From positions 1 through 33,725 of IMG/VR virus record IMGVR_UViG_3300025141_014966: 33,725 bases of DNA. The stretch is one strand, 5' to 3'. Under the pieces are notes generated by a model. It did not search any database, had not been told where the DNA came from, and saw only the letters and a program-made list of their open reading frames with translations. Positions 1-4,690 of the stretch are shown here, piece by piece (position 1 is the stretch's first letter; each line of letters begins with the position of its first letter). The stretch is from a virus. Position numbers and translations under genes: made by a program.

Positions 1-145
1 CATACCAATAAACCTCAAACTCCTCATCCGATTCTTTGAGCCTTCCCGGCCCCATGCGAATAATAATCCCCATGCGCCTCCACGGACACGGAAACTGTTG
101 CAAGTCTGCGCGTTGTTTATAAGTTACGAGATCACCGATCTTCAT
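1..145 (-). CDS. GDLV-family small protein, 3' end off window
   Basis: The first 48 residues are visible, starting MKIGDLVTYKQ; the rest lies beyond base 1. The N-terminus has the family motif M-K-I-G-D-L-V, later G-I-I-I, and an acidic stretch before E-V-Y-W. I infer a small SH3-like beta barrel of unknown function, as for its neighbours. The ATG at 145-143 lies inside the tail of the gene before it (14-nt overlap). A GGAG that is part of that gene's codons sits 7 nt upstream of the ATG and can serve as Shine-Dalgarno. Confidence 0.8.
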   Translation of the reverse strand, partial: MKIGDLVTYKQRADLQQFPCPWRRMGIIIRMGPGRLKESDEEFEVYWY

Positions 146-326
146 CTGGCAGCTCCATATTATCTTTCCCAATAATCCATTTCCACTCGGGATTACTTCC
201 AACCATTTTGAGTTCTACTCCGGTTTTACCGGGAAAACTGAGTATCTCAAAGGTTTCATCCAAGTAGTTTTTCATCCAATCCACTTTAGGTTCTGCAATC
301 AATTTTACGATGTCACCGATTTCCAT
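132..326 (-). CDS. GDLV-family small protein (64 aa)
   Basis: Starts MEIGDIVKLIAEP and ends MELPDEDR. The pattern of alternating hydrophobic residues, W-K-W near residue 50 and the C-terminal x-E-L segment fit the small barrel family that fills this region. It overlaps both neighbours by 14 nt. Its last codons (GAT GAA GAT CGG TGA) hold the next start (ATG AAG ATC GGT GAT) in another frame. The start is set by the family motif and by GGAG 7 nt upstream. Function unknown. Confidence 0.8.
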   Translation of the reverse strand: MEIGDIVKLIAEPKVDWMKNYLDETFEILSFPGKTGVELKMVGSNPEWKWIIGKDNMELPDEDR

Positions 327-480
327 TGATCAACTCCACAATACTTTCGTTCTCAAGGCTCCAAGTTCCATCGGCAAACTGAATACGAATCGCGTTTTCG
401 ACTTCTTCGTGATCCCACCAAACAGCGGTGACAATCCCAATACCGATATGTCCGACTTTCACCAAGTCACCGACTTTCAC
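313..480 (-). CDS. GDLV-family small protein, GTG start (55 aa)
   Basis: Short gene with a GTG start: (V/M)KVGDLVKVGHIGIGIVTAV at the N-terminus, then W-W-D-H-E-E, an I-R-I-Q-F strand, G-T-W-S-L-E-N and a final V-E-L-I-N-G-N-R. The regular arrangement of short beta strands suits an SH3-like fold. It is linked to the genes on both sides by 14-nt overlaps. GGAG lies 7 nt before the GTG and is encoded by the upstream gene's L-E-L codons. It is easy to miss because of its length and start codon, but fills an otherwise empty slot between two family members. Confidence 0.8.
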   Translation of the reverse strand: MKVGDLVKVGHIGIGIVTAVWWDHEEVENAIRIQFADGTWSLENESIVELINGNR

Positions 481-661
481 TTACCAACTCCAAATCTCTG
501 GCACGGTATGAGCCGCGATCTGTGCCTCCGCTCTTGTGGACCCATTCTATAACTTTGATTTCATCAGTACCGGGGATTTCCCGCACGATTAGTCCGAGCC
601 ACTCGCTGTGGTCAGGGGAATGGGTCGCCGTTCGATACTTTACTAGATCGCCAATCTTCAT
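467..661 (-). CDS. GDLV-family small protein, head of a four-gene chain (64 aa)
   Basis: MKIGDLVKYRTATHSPD start, central G-L-I-V-R-E and I-E-W-V strands, and a C-terminal R-D-L-E-L-V-S-E-S-R tail. This is the best example of the family consensus: N-terminal G-D-L-V, a G-[LI]-[VI]-V turn, a V-x-W strand and a D-L-E-L-[VI]-S end. It is the first gene after a promoter whose -10 lies only 6 nt from the ATG, so its mRNA is probably leaderless, and no Shine-Dalgarno is present. The next three genes follow in overlap. Function unknown. Confidence 0.85.
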   Translation of the reverse strand: MKIGDLVKYRTATHSPDHSEWLGLIVREIPGTDEIKVIEWVHKSGGTDRGSYRARDLELVSESR

Positions 662-667
662 GCTTAT

Positions 668-696
668 AGCATACCATGACAGAGCCGGTACGTCAA
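668..696 (-). promoter_or_regulatory. sigma70-type promoter, leaderless
   Basis: On the minus strand: TTGACG, 17 bp, TATGCT, then ATAAGC and the ATG. A start site about 7 nt after the -10 would fall on the A of the ATG. The -35 contains the TGA stop of the upstream gene. Confidence 0.75.
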
Positions 697-935
697 GAAA
701 AATATTTGCGAACTATGTCAAGGTCTTGTAGCAAATGAGTGTCTCGCCCCAAAGGCCAGTGGACCGTAGCAAGTTCCGTGCCAGCAGCACTATACTGATC
801 GGGTAGCAGTTGTTGAATCTTATCCTCAAGCGTACCTACGCGCACCACAACACCTACCGCGTGAGCATCCATATCGGGATACCATGCCGCCACAACACCA
901 TCGACCGTCAGGCGCACCAGATCGCCAACCTTCAT
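693..935 (-). CDS. GDLV-family small protein (80 aa)
   Basis: The frame is open further upstream, but the start is placed at MKVGDLVRLTVDG because that is the family N-terminus and gives an ATGA overlap with the preceding gene. Features: G-V-V-V-R-V strand near residue 30, V-H-W strand near residue 60, C-terminal L-Q-D-L-D-I-V-R-K. It is longer in the middle than most members. The stop codon TGA forms part of the -35 of the next promoter. Confidence 0.8.
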   Translation of the reverse strand: MKVGDLVRLTVDGVVAAWYPDMDAHAVGVVVRVGTLEDKIQQLLPDQYSAAGTELATVHWPLGRDTHLLQDLDIVRKYFS

Positions 936-1171
936 GCTGCGACCGATATTACCCTGATCTGGTTCTTCGTGCAGTGCGAAGCCTGTTCGTGCTGCATTGA
1001 CTTCCATACCAGAAACCTGGGATTGACAAACCAACGAACTATGAAGCCATCAACGTAGTTATACTGATTGTTGGTAATCTCCCTTTCCTCAATGATGATC
1101 CCTTGTCCTTTGACATAGCCCCGCTTCGTTTCAACGAGGGAGCCAACTCTGTACTTACTTTTTCGTGCCAT
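932..1171 (-). CDS. GDLV-like small protein with extended N-terminus (79 aa)
   Basis: Starts MARKSKYRVGSLVETKRGYV, so the family G-D-L-V appears as V-G-S-L-V preceded by a basic extension. G-Q-G-I-I-I-E-E and G-F-I-V-R-W-F correspond to the G-[LI]-V and V-x-W strands of its relatives. It heads a two-gene unit: its ATG is 6 nt from a consensus -10, so the message is predicted leaderless. It ends in an ATGA overlap with the next gene. Family membership is likely but less certain than for the others. Confidence 0.75.
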   Translation of the reverse strand: MARKSKYRVGSLVETKRGYVKGQGIIIEEREITNNQYNYVDGFIVRWFVNPRFLVWKSMQHEQASHCTKNQIRVISVAA

Positions 1172-1177
1172 GTTTAT

Positions 1178-1206
1178 ATCTTATCACCTTTCGTCGCTCG
1201 TGTCAA
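1178..1206 (-). promoter_or_regulatory. sigma70-type promoter, leaderless
   Basis: TTGACA, 17 bp, TAAGAT, then ATAAAC and the ATG of the 79-aa gene. The -35 is encoded within the Val-Asp-Thr codons of the upstream gene's tail, and the -10 directly follows that gene's TGA. Confidence 0.8.
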
Positions 1207-1519
1207 CAAGAAAATCGTCCAATGCGTTCAAATAAGCTACGCCGTTCGGGACTTGCCCGCGCAGGATGCCGCCGTGCTTTGCTATTACATTTGTTACCAC
1301 CGATACCGGAACATAACCATACACCGTTTCAGTAGGCTCGTCAGGATTTTCAGCCCAAGGCATAATGATTTCTTCGGCGTGGCTCGGATAGCCGACTTCT
1401 ACCTGCGTGTACTTTTCTGCATCATCAATGCGCGGCGAACAATAAGCCCCATCGTGTGCCTGAACGGACATTCTAAATCCGTCGCGACAAACAACTGTTT
1501 CATTTCTTTTGTAGGACAT
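1184..1519 (-). CDS. conserved phage protein of unknown function (111 aa)
   Basis: Residues 9-45 (VVCRDGFRMSVQAHDGAYCS and following) and 48-80 (V-E-V-G-Y-P-S, then P-T-E-T-V-Y-G-Y-V-P) resemble, from memory, a small protein often seen in marine phage genomes with the same order of motifs (C-x-D-G-F-R-M-S-V-Q, Y-C-x-P-R, E-V-G-[FY]-P, P-T-E-T-V-Y-G-Y-V-P). No function is known to me. It follows tRNA-Ile by 16 nt with AAGGAA before the ATG, so the tRNA and this gene probably share a transcript. Its C-terminal codons carry the next promoter's -35. Confidence 0.8.
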   Translation of the reverse strand: MSYKRNETVVCRDGFRMSVQAHDGAYCSPRIDDAEKYTQVEVGYPSHAEEIIMPWAENPDEPTETVYGYVPVSVVTNVIAKHGGILRGQVPNGVAYLNALDDFLVDTSDER

Positions 1520-1535
1520 AAGATTCCTTCGATAT

Positions 1536-1612
1536 TGGTAGGGCAGGCGGGACTTGAACCCGCGACCGGCGCTTTATAAGAACGCTACTCTGACCTACTG
1601 AGTTACTGCCCT
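1536..1612 (-). tRNA. tRNA-Ile (anticodon UAU), CCA encoded
   Basis: A full cloverleaf can be folded on the minus strand: acceptor AGGGCAG/CTGCCCT, D stem ACTC/GAGT, anticodon stem GCGTT/AGCGC with loop CTTATAA, T stem GCGGG/CCCGC with loop TTCAAGT, discriminator A and a genomic CCA. The anticodon is at 1576-1578. A genomic UAU anticodon reads AUA without needing lysidine modification of a CAU tRNA. Confidence 0.92.
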
Positions 1613-1680
1613 GCGCGGGGAAGTAAGTCATTTCTGAGTATACTCTTAGGTTCGTAAGCGTCGGCCTAACTCTTATTAAA

Positions 1681-1860
1681 CTAGAAGTTAATCAATTCAC
1701 GCCATTCATTACGAATATTGTGATAGGTTTTCAAGGTGGACAGTAGTTCGCCAAACGGTTCGCCGTTGGGCGAGGGGAGGTCGTGAAGTTCTGCAATGAT
1801 AGTAGACATTTTTTCAGAAATGAGAATATCTACCAGTTCCGTCATATTATCAGACATCAT
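1681..1860 (-). CDS. small protein of unknown function (59 aa)
   Basis: Begins MMSDNMTELVDILISEKMST, then I-I-A-E-L-H-D-L-P-S-P-N-G-E-P-F and T-Y-H-N-I-R-N-E-W-R-E-L-I-N-F. Mostly helical and acidic; no recognised domain. It lies 3 nt after the 88-aa gene and just before tRNA-Ile, so it is probably in the same unit. A second in-frame Met follows the first, so the exact start is uncertain by one codon. Confidence 0.65.
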   Translation of the reverse strand: MMSDNMTELVDILISEKMSTIIAELHDLPSPNGEPFGELLSTLKTYHNIRNEWRELINF

Positions 1861-1863
1861 TTT

Positions 1864-2130
1864 TTACTCTTCAATCTCAAATGTATCGTCGTCGGAAGCG
1901 TCACTAACAAAATGATTCTTTACCTTCGACCAGTTTGTAACGTCCCATTCAAGTTCCTTGACCGCAACGCCACTCCTTTTTGCATAAGTAACTTTGTTCA
2001 TCATTTGAGGGTAAGTAATGTTCTCGTCCATCTCGTTTTGAATCGCAAGGTGAGCCTCCTGTCGGGTTCTTGACGCATTCCAAATTTCGATCAGCCGAAT
2101 GGCAAAAGCCGTTTTGTTCACATATTCCAT
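1864..2130 (-). CDS. small protein of unknown function (88 aa)
   Basis: Starts MEYVNKTAFAIRLIEIWNAS and ends in an acidic tail (D-A-S-D-D-D-T-F-E-I-E-E). The first 50 residues look helical. Residues 43-60 (M-M-N-K-V-T-Y-A-K-R-S-G-V-A-V-K-E-L) could form a helix-turn-helix-like segment, but this is only an impression. AAAGGAAAA lies about 6 nt before the ATG. It is the first gene after a promoter with a structured leader. Confidence 0.75.
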   Translation of the reverse strand: MEYVNKTAFAIRLIEIWNASRTRQEAHLAIQNEMDENITYPQMMNKVTYAKRSGVAVKELEWDVTNWSKVKNHFVSDASDDDTFEIEE

Positions 2131-2155
2131 TTAATTTTCCTTTTCTATTGGGGAT

Positions 2156-2169
2156 GGGCGTTAACGCCC
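2156..2169 (-). promoter_or_regulatory. leader hairpin upstream of the 88-aa gene
   Basis: The transcript contains GGGCGTTAACGCCC, a perfect 14-nt palindrome able to form a 5-bp stem with a TTAA loop, between the promoter and the ribosome binding site. It has no U-run, so it is not a terminator; an mRNA-stabilising or operator role is possible. Confidence 0.5.
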
Positions 2170-2186
2170 GTCTTTACTGTCCTTTT

Positions 2187-2215
2187 AGTATACCTCATAG
2201 GGTGAGGCTAGTCAA
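2187..2215 (-). promoter_or_regulatory. sigma70-type promoter
   Basis: TTGACT, 17 bp, TATACT on the minus strand. The -35 spans the Val-Asp-stop codons (GTT GAC TAG) of the 88-aa gene ending at 2208. Unlike the leaderless promoters nearby, this one has a leader of about 50 nt. Confidence 0.75.
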
Positions 2216-2474
2216 CCTTTTTCTTCCTTTTTTCGTAACTTTCTTTCGCCTGTCCAGCCAGCGCGCCAATATCTCCCAGAAAATCGGAGAGTTGCTCATC
2301 ACCCTTCGCCGTTCCCGTAAAGTATTTAGACGGACCAACCCGCATCGCATCGGGGGCATTCGGCATTTCTCCGGTTTTCATATTCTCGCGGATTTCTTCC
2401 TCGGTATCACCATAAGGCGACCACCAGCCGCCGCCGGGTTGAAGAATCTTTCCATCTGGTCCCATTACACTCAT
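2208..2474 (-). CDS. small Gly/charged protein of unknown function (88 aa)
   Basis: Starts MSVMGPDGKILQPGGGWWSP; then an acidic helix (D-T-E-E-E-I-R-E-N), and ends with a basic E-K-R-K-K-K-V-D. No recognisable domain. The ATG overlaps the stop of the preceding gene by 4 nt (ATGA). The last two codons plus stop form the -35 of the next promoter. Confidence 0.75.
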   Translation of the reverse strand: MSVMGPDGKILQPGGGWWSPYGDTEEEIRENMKTGEMPNAPDAMRVGPSKYFTGTAKGDEQLSDFLGDIGALAGQAKESYEKRKKKVD

Positions 2475-2707
2475 ACTTGTCCACTTCCGTTCATTATTGT
2501 ATTGTGATCTCCGTGTCCGAATAAAGCGGCGACTGGCGCAAAAGAACCTCCGTCAGCCGGGTGTCTCAGTGTTACCATAACTGCCTGACAATATGCGAGA
2601 CTAATGTACCAAAAGCATTCTTTTCGAGAATCCCATTTGGCAACTGCCGTATCTTCGTGAATGCCGAAGTAACTTACGTTATTAACGAGGTCTATTTTTG
2701 AAATCAT
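2471..2707 (-). CDS. small protein of unknown function (78 aa)
   Basis: The frame is open upstream inside the previous gene, but MISKIDLVNNVSYFGIHEDT is the more likely start. The protein is a compact alternating sequence (V-A-K-W-D-S-R, C-F-W-Y-I-S-L-A-Y-C-Q-A-V-M-V-T-L-R-H) ending H-G-D-H-N-T-I-M-N-G-S-G-Q-V. No family recognised. It overlaps the upstream gene by 26 nt and the downstream gene by 4 nt. Confidence 0.7.
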   Translation of the reverse strand: MISKIDLVNNVSYFGIHEDTAVAKWDSRKECFWYISLAYCQAVMVTLRHPADGGSFAPVAALFGHGDHNTIMNGSGQV

Positions 2708-2924
2708 TTTTTCTTTTGTCCCTCGGGCCTCGGCGCTCGGGCGCGGGCCAACAGATTTTAAGTTCAATTAACTCGGCAGCGGTTTTTTGAAACCACTCGT
2801 CCATGTGTCGGATGTGCCCCCTATCAATAAGAAACTGCCACGCACCCCTAATGATCTCTATATCGTCGTAGACGATCTGTCCTTCGGCAATATCGCGGGC
2901 TTCTGTAAAGGTCATTCCTTTCAT
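2682..2924 (-). CDS. conserved small phage protein (80 aa)
   Basis: MKGMTFTEARDIAEGQIVYD, then I-I-R-G-A-W-Q-F-L-I-D-R-G and W-F-Q-K-T-A-A-E-L-I-E-L-K-I-C. The A-W-Q-x-L-I-D-x-G ... W-x-x-x-T-A-x-x-L-I arrangement is, from memory, common in small early proteins of marine phages of unknown function. A basic tail (P-E-R-R-G-P-R-D-K-R-K-N) extends over the next gene's start. The ATG is 6 nt from a -10, so its mRNA should be leaderless. Confidence 0.8.
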   Translation of the reverse strand: MKGMTFTEARDIAEGQIVYDDIEIIRGAWQFLIDRGHIRHMDEWFQKTAAELIELKICWPAPERRGPRDKRKNDFKNRPR

Positions 2925-2930
2925 AGTATT

Positions 2931-2959
2931 ATTCTACCACACGCTATCAATTTTGTCAA
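2931..2959 (-). promoter_or_regulatory. sigma70-type promoter, leaderless
   Basis: TTGACA, 17 bp, TAGAAT, then AATACT and ATG. The first three bases of the -10 are the TAG stop codon of the 50-aa gene, and the -35 overlaps its Phe-Asp codons. Confidence 0.8.
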
Positions 2960-3086
2960 ATGCTTCTTTCAAAATCATTTGCACAAACTGTTCAGAAGGA
3001 CTGAGGGGGCGACCAGACTCCACTTCTTCCAGTAGCCGCAACAGTGTTTCAATGTGGCTCTTTTCAAAATTAAGATGGGTTCTCAT
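2934..3086 (-). CDS. small helical protein of unknown function (50 aa)
   Basis: MRTHLNFEKSHIETLLRLLE, then E-V-E-S-G-R-P-L-S-P-S-E-Q-F-V-Q-M-I-L-K-E-A-F-D-K-I-D-S-V-W. Two amphipathic helices are likely. The frame is also open upstream into tRNA-Leu, but a start there would read through the tRNA, so the ATG 15 nt after the tRNA is preferred. It is probably co-transcribed with tRNA-Leu. Confidence 0.65.
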   Translation of the reverse strand: MRTHLNFEKSHIETLLRLLEEVESGRPLSPSEQFVQMILKEAFDKIDSVW

Positions 3087-3101
3087 GGTTGTTTCGTCAC
3101 T

Positions 3102-3187
3102 TGGTAGCGCGGGCGGGACTCGAACCCGCAAGCCCTGTGGGCGGCAGATTTTGAGTCTGCTGTGTATACCGATTCCACCACCGCGCC
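3102..3187 (-). tRNA. tRNA-Leu (anticodon CAA), CCA encoded
   Basis: Type II tRNA on the minus strand: acceptor GGCGCGG/CCGCGCT, anticodon stem GCAGA/TCTGC with loop CTCAAAA, a long variable arm with GCCC/GGGC, T stem GCGGG/CCCGC with TTCGAGT, discriminator A and genomic CCA. The long variable arm and CAA anticodon identify tRNA-Leu for UUG codons. Confidence 0.93.
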
Positions 3188-3199
3188 ATTCATATCCTT

Positions 3200-3228
3200 A
3201 TCATACTACAGCAGCGAGCCGCTGTCAA
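3200..3228 (-). promoter_or_regulatory. sigma70-type promoter for tRNA-Leu
   Basis: TTGACA, 17 bp, TATGAT, 12 nt before the mature tRNA 5' end. The -35 lies in the Ile-Asp-Ser codons of the upstream gene, whose TAG stop immediately precedes the -10. Confidence 0.8.
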
Positions 3229-3436
3229 TCTTTTTCTCGGTTAATTTGTTCACTACCTCAAAATCTTCTTCAGACAGATCAAGAGTGTGACTTCCAAAAC
3301 GCGCGCTCACAATATGATAAATATAACCATGCTGTGCGTGTTCCACGGGCCAATAATCCAATACTATGCCAACTGAGGGGCTGGGCTGCATGAACTCGTT
3401 TTTTAATCTTACAAGATCACCGACTGCGAACTTCAT
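3206..3436 (-). CDS. GDLV-family small protein (76 aa)
   Basis: MKFAVGDLVRLKNEFMQPSP start, so two residues are inserted before the G-D-L-V motif. S-V-G-I-V-L-D-Y-W, I-Y-H-I-V-S-A-R-F and E-E-D-F-E-V-V-N-K-L match the family strand pattern. It overlaps the preceding gene by 20 nt; the two extra codons lengthen the usual 14-nt overlap, while the stop still falls in the Gly-Asp codons. The tail K-I-D-S-G-S-L-L hosts the tRNA promoter. Confidence 0.82.
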   Translation of the reverse strand: MKFAVGDLVRLKNEFMQPSPSVGIVLDYWPVEHAQHGYIYHIVSARFGSHTLDLSEEDFEVVNKLTEKKIDSGSLL

Positions 3437-3608
3437 CGGGAGGCCTGCTTACTAGCTTAAACTCAGCATCCACCACTTCTTTCGGAAAAAGACTTTCGTC
3501 GTCTCCGCGCACGGCATGTAACTGGTAGCTATATTCTCCGACATCAGTGACGAGCCACCTGATAACCAGCTTTTTGTTTTCAATGATGTCGCCTACTTTA
3601 AATGTCAT
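3417..3608 (-). CDS. GDLV-family small protein, head of a two-gene unit (63 aa)
   Basis: MTFKVGDIIENKKLVIRWLV start, Y-S-Y-Q-L-H-A-V-R, D-A-E-F-K-L-V-S-R and a final D-E-V-R-S-R. It is a divergent but recognisable member. The ATG is 8 nt from a consensus -10 and has no Shine-Dalgarno. The stop codon TGA is supplied by the GGT GAT codons of the following family member. Confidence 0.82.
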   Translation of the reverse strand: MTFKVGDIIENKKLVIRWLVTDVGEYSYQLHAVRGDDESLFPKEVVDAEFKLVSRPPDEVRSR

Positions 3609-3616
3609 CTAGGTAT

Positions 3617-3645
3617 AGTGTAGCAAGATTGTTAACTGATGTCAA
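3617..3645 (-). promoter_or_regulatory. sigma70-type promoter, leaderless or nearly so
   Basis: TTGACA, 17 bp, TACACT, then 8 nt (ATACCTAG) and the ATG at 3608. It lies just downstream of the zinc-ribbon mini-gene. Confidence 0.8.
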
Positions 3646-3652
3646 CAGTTTT

Positions 3653-3751
3653 TTACTTTTCTTTTAGGGGCACGCTGCTGCCGCAGGCCAAACAACAGTA
3701 CCACTGTTTGTGCGTGTGCCAGCCGCAAAATCTGCAATAAAACTTATTCAT
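3653..3751 (-). CDS. mini zinc-ribbon protein (32 aa)
   Basis: A very short gene, MNKFYCRFCGWHTHKQWYCC followed by L-A-C-G-S-S-V-P-L-K-E-K. The spacing C-x2-C-G ... C-C-x2-C-G is that of a zinc ribbon with two knuckles, here almost without anything else. It overlaps the stop of the preceding family gene by 8 nt, which suggests translational coupling. Binding partner and role are unknown. Support rests on the four well-spaced cysteine positions and the exact fit in the operon. Confidence 0.65.
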   Translation of the reverse strand: MNKFYCRFCGWHTHKQWYCCLACGSSVPLKEK

Positions 3752-3938
3752 TCCTGCTCGCCAACTTCCATTGTAGAGGATCGGTCATAAATGGTTGGGG
3801 CTTATCAAAATACTGAATTTTCATTCGGCCAAACAACGGTGAAGCCGCTACGCTCAACACTATCGCCAGCGTATCGCCGGGAGGACGGTGATGGGCGCGC
3901 TTCAACTTGATCAAGTCGCCAACTTCAAACTGTTCCAT
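3744..3938 (-). CDS. GDLV-family small protein (64 aa)
   Basis: Start placed at MEQFEVGDLIKLKRAHHRPP; a Met two codons earlier is possible. L-A-I-V-L-S-V, R-M-K-I-Q-Y-F and L-Q-W-K-L-A-S-R-N-E follow the family pattern. With this start the overlap with the preceding gene is 14 nt, although here the upstream TGA falls in the Phe-Glu codons rather than Gly-Asp. Confidence 0.8.
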   Translation of the reverse strand: MEQFEVGDLIKLKRAHHRPPGDTLAIVLSVAASPLFGRMKIQYFDKPQPFMTDPLQWKLASRNE

Positions 3939-4140
3939 CGACACTGCTCACTATTTCTATATCTTCAAGTTGCCAAGTCCACGTACCTTCTTCGCCGGTA
4001 TGTTGGTGTCGCGTCAGAACAGTGACGGCTGGGTATACATCGTGCCACTTCGGGCGAAGGTCATACACTTCGGACATAACAATTCCAAGCCTGCCGTCGT
4101 TGGGGTCCGCGCAGTATCTTACCAAGTCACCGATATTCAT
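3925..4140 (-). CDS. GDLV-family small protein (71 aa)
   Basis: MNIGDLVRYCADPNDGRLGI start, G-I-V-M-S-E-V-Y, V-T-V-L-T-R, W-Q-L-E-D-I-E-I-V-S-S. Joined to both neighbours by 14-nt overlaps; its ATG-AAT-ATC-GGT-GAC carries the TGA stop of the gene before. The Shine-Dalgarno is weak (GAGCAGAG), so translation probably depends on ribosomes finishing the upstream gene. Confidence 0.83.
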   Translation of the reverse strand: MNIGDLVRYCADPNDGRLGIVMSEVYDLRPKWHDVYPAVTVLTRHQHTGEEGTWTWQLEDIEIVSSVDGTV

Positions 4141-4324
4141 TTGCTCTGCTCACAATGTCAAAGTTATCGCGCGCGACCAACCCATCTTCTCCGTGCAGCC
4201 GCACATAATATCCATCATCATGGCTGACGAGAAAAATCTTCAAGGCGGTCGCTATAATATAAGATGGAGGAAGACAGGTCACCTTGAATCTTACGAGATC
4301 GCCCACGGTCGGTAGTTGTTCCAT
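4127..4324 (-). CDS. GDLV-family small protein, head of a four-gene chain (65 aa)
   Basis: MEQLPTVGDLVRFKVTCLPP start, I-A-T-A-L-K-I-F-L-V, Y-Y-V-R-L-H-G-E-D, R-D-N-F-D-I-V-S-R. The ATG sits 6 nt after a -10, so the mRNA is predicted leaderless. It is followed by two more family members and the zinc-ribbon mini-gene. Confidence 0.82.
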   Translation of the reverse strand: MEQLPTVGDLVRFKVTCLPPSYIIATALKIFLVSHDDGYYVRLHGEDGLVARDNFDIVSRANEYR

Positions 4325-4326
4325 GT

Positions 4327-4521
4327 CTATAGTGTAGCAGATGAGGAGGCGCGTGTCAAGGGTTTATTGTAACCTTTGCTGACGACCTCGATACTCTTCA
4401 TCGAAGCCCAAAAAGTGCCGTAGTCATCGCTCCAGCATACTTTAACGTAGCGGTCGAGTACCTCGATCACGATGCCTAGAAGCCCACTGCTATATCTTCT
4501 CACCAGATCGCCACTCTTCAC
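4327..4521 (-). CDS. GDLV-family small protein, GTG start (64 aa)
   Basis: (V/M)KSGDLVRRYSSGLLGIVIE, Y-V-K-V-C-W-S-D-D-Y-G, S-I-E-V-V-S-K-G. The GTG start is fixed by the motif and by GGAGG 6 nt upstream. The gene begins inside the preceding 63-aa gene (32-nt overlap). Its last codons (Pro-Leu-Thr to the stop) encode the whole promoter of the next chain in another reading. Confidence 0.8.
   Translation of the reverse strand: MKSGDLVRRYSSGLLGIVIEVLDRYVKVCWSDDYGTFWASMKSIEVVSKGYNKPLTRASSSATL
4331..4359 (-). promoter_or_regulatory. sigma70-type promoter, leaderless
   Basis: TTGACA, 17 bp, TACACT, then ATAGAC and ATG. It lies wholly within the last coding bases of the upstream gene, whose TAG stop falls just after the -10. 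Confidence 0.82.
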
Positions 4522-4681
4522 TGATATCCTCCACCCTTATTTTAGCATACTCAGGGTGAACGTCAAGGAGAATCTCAATTAATCTTTCTTTCTCATAGCC
4601 GGTTGTCCTGATCAGAAACTTCTTTTCGGTATTGTCACTAGTGTCAAGAACCGCCAGTTTCCAGCACTGTTCAAACTCCAT
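4490..4681 (-). CDS. small protein of unknown function (63 aa)
   Basis: MEFEQCWKLAVLDTSDNTEK, then K-F-L-I-R-T-T-G-Y-E-K-E-R-L-I-E-I-L-L-D-V-H-P-E-Y-A-K-I-R-V-E-D-I. The predicted order is two strands, a helix and a strand. No family recognised. TAAACT followed by ATTCTC precedes the ATG, like the leaderless -10s nearby, but no good -35 is present. It overlaps the next gene by 32 nt. Confidence 0.72.
   Translation of the reverse strand: MEFEQCWKLAVLDTSDNTEKKFLIRTTGYEKERLIEILLDVHPEYAKIRVEDISEEWRSGEKI
4539..4566 (-). promoter_or_regulatory. possible sigma70-type promoter inside the 63-aa gene
   Basis: TTGACG, 16 bp, TAAAAT on the minus strand, 17 nt before the GTG at 4521, with GGAGG in between. 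Weaker than the other promoters listed. Confidence 0.45.
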
Positions 4682-4690
4682 GAGAATAGT

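Noticed and set aside
1637-1665. Possible promoter before tRNA-Ile (TATACT)
   Set aside because: The -10 is good, but the -35 region at 16-17 bp spacing (CCGACG/GCCGAC) is poor; the tRNA can be transcribed from the promoter at 2187-2215.
2953-3393. Plus-strand frame across tRNA-Leu and neighbours
   Set aside because: It reads antisense through a tRNA and two minus-strand genes; the same holds for all long plus-strand frames in the window, so no plus-strand gene is accepted.
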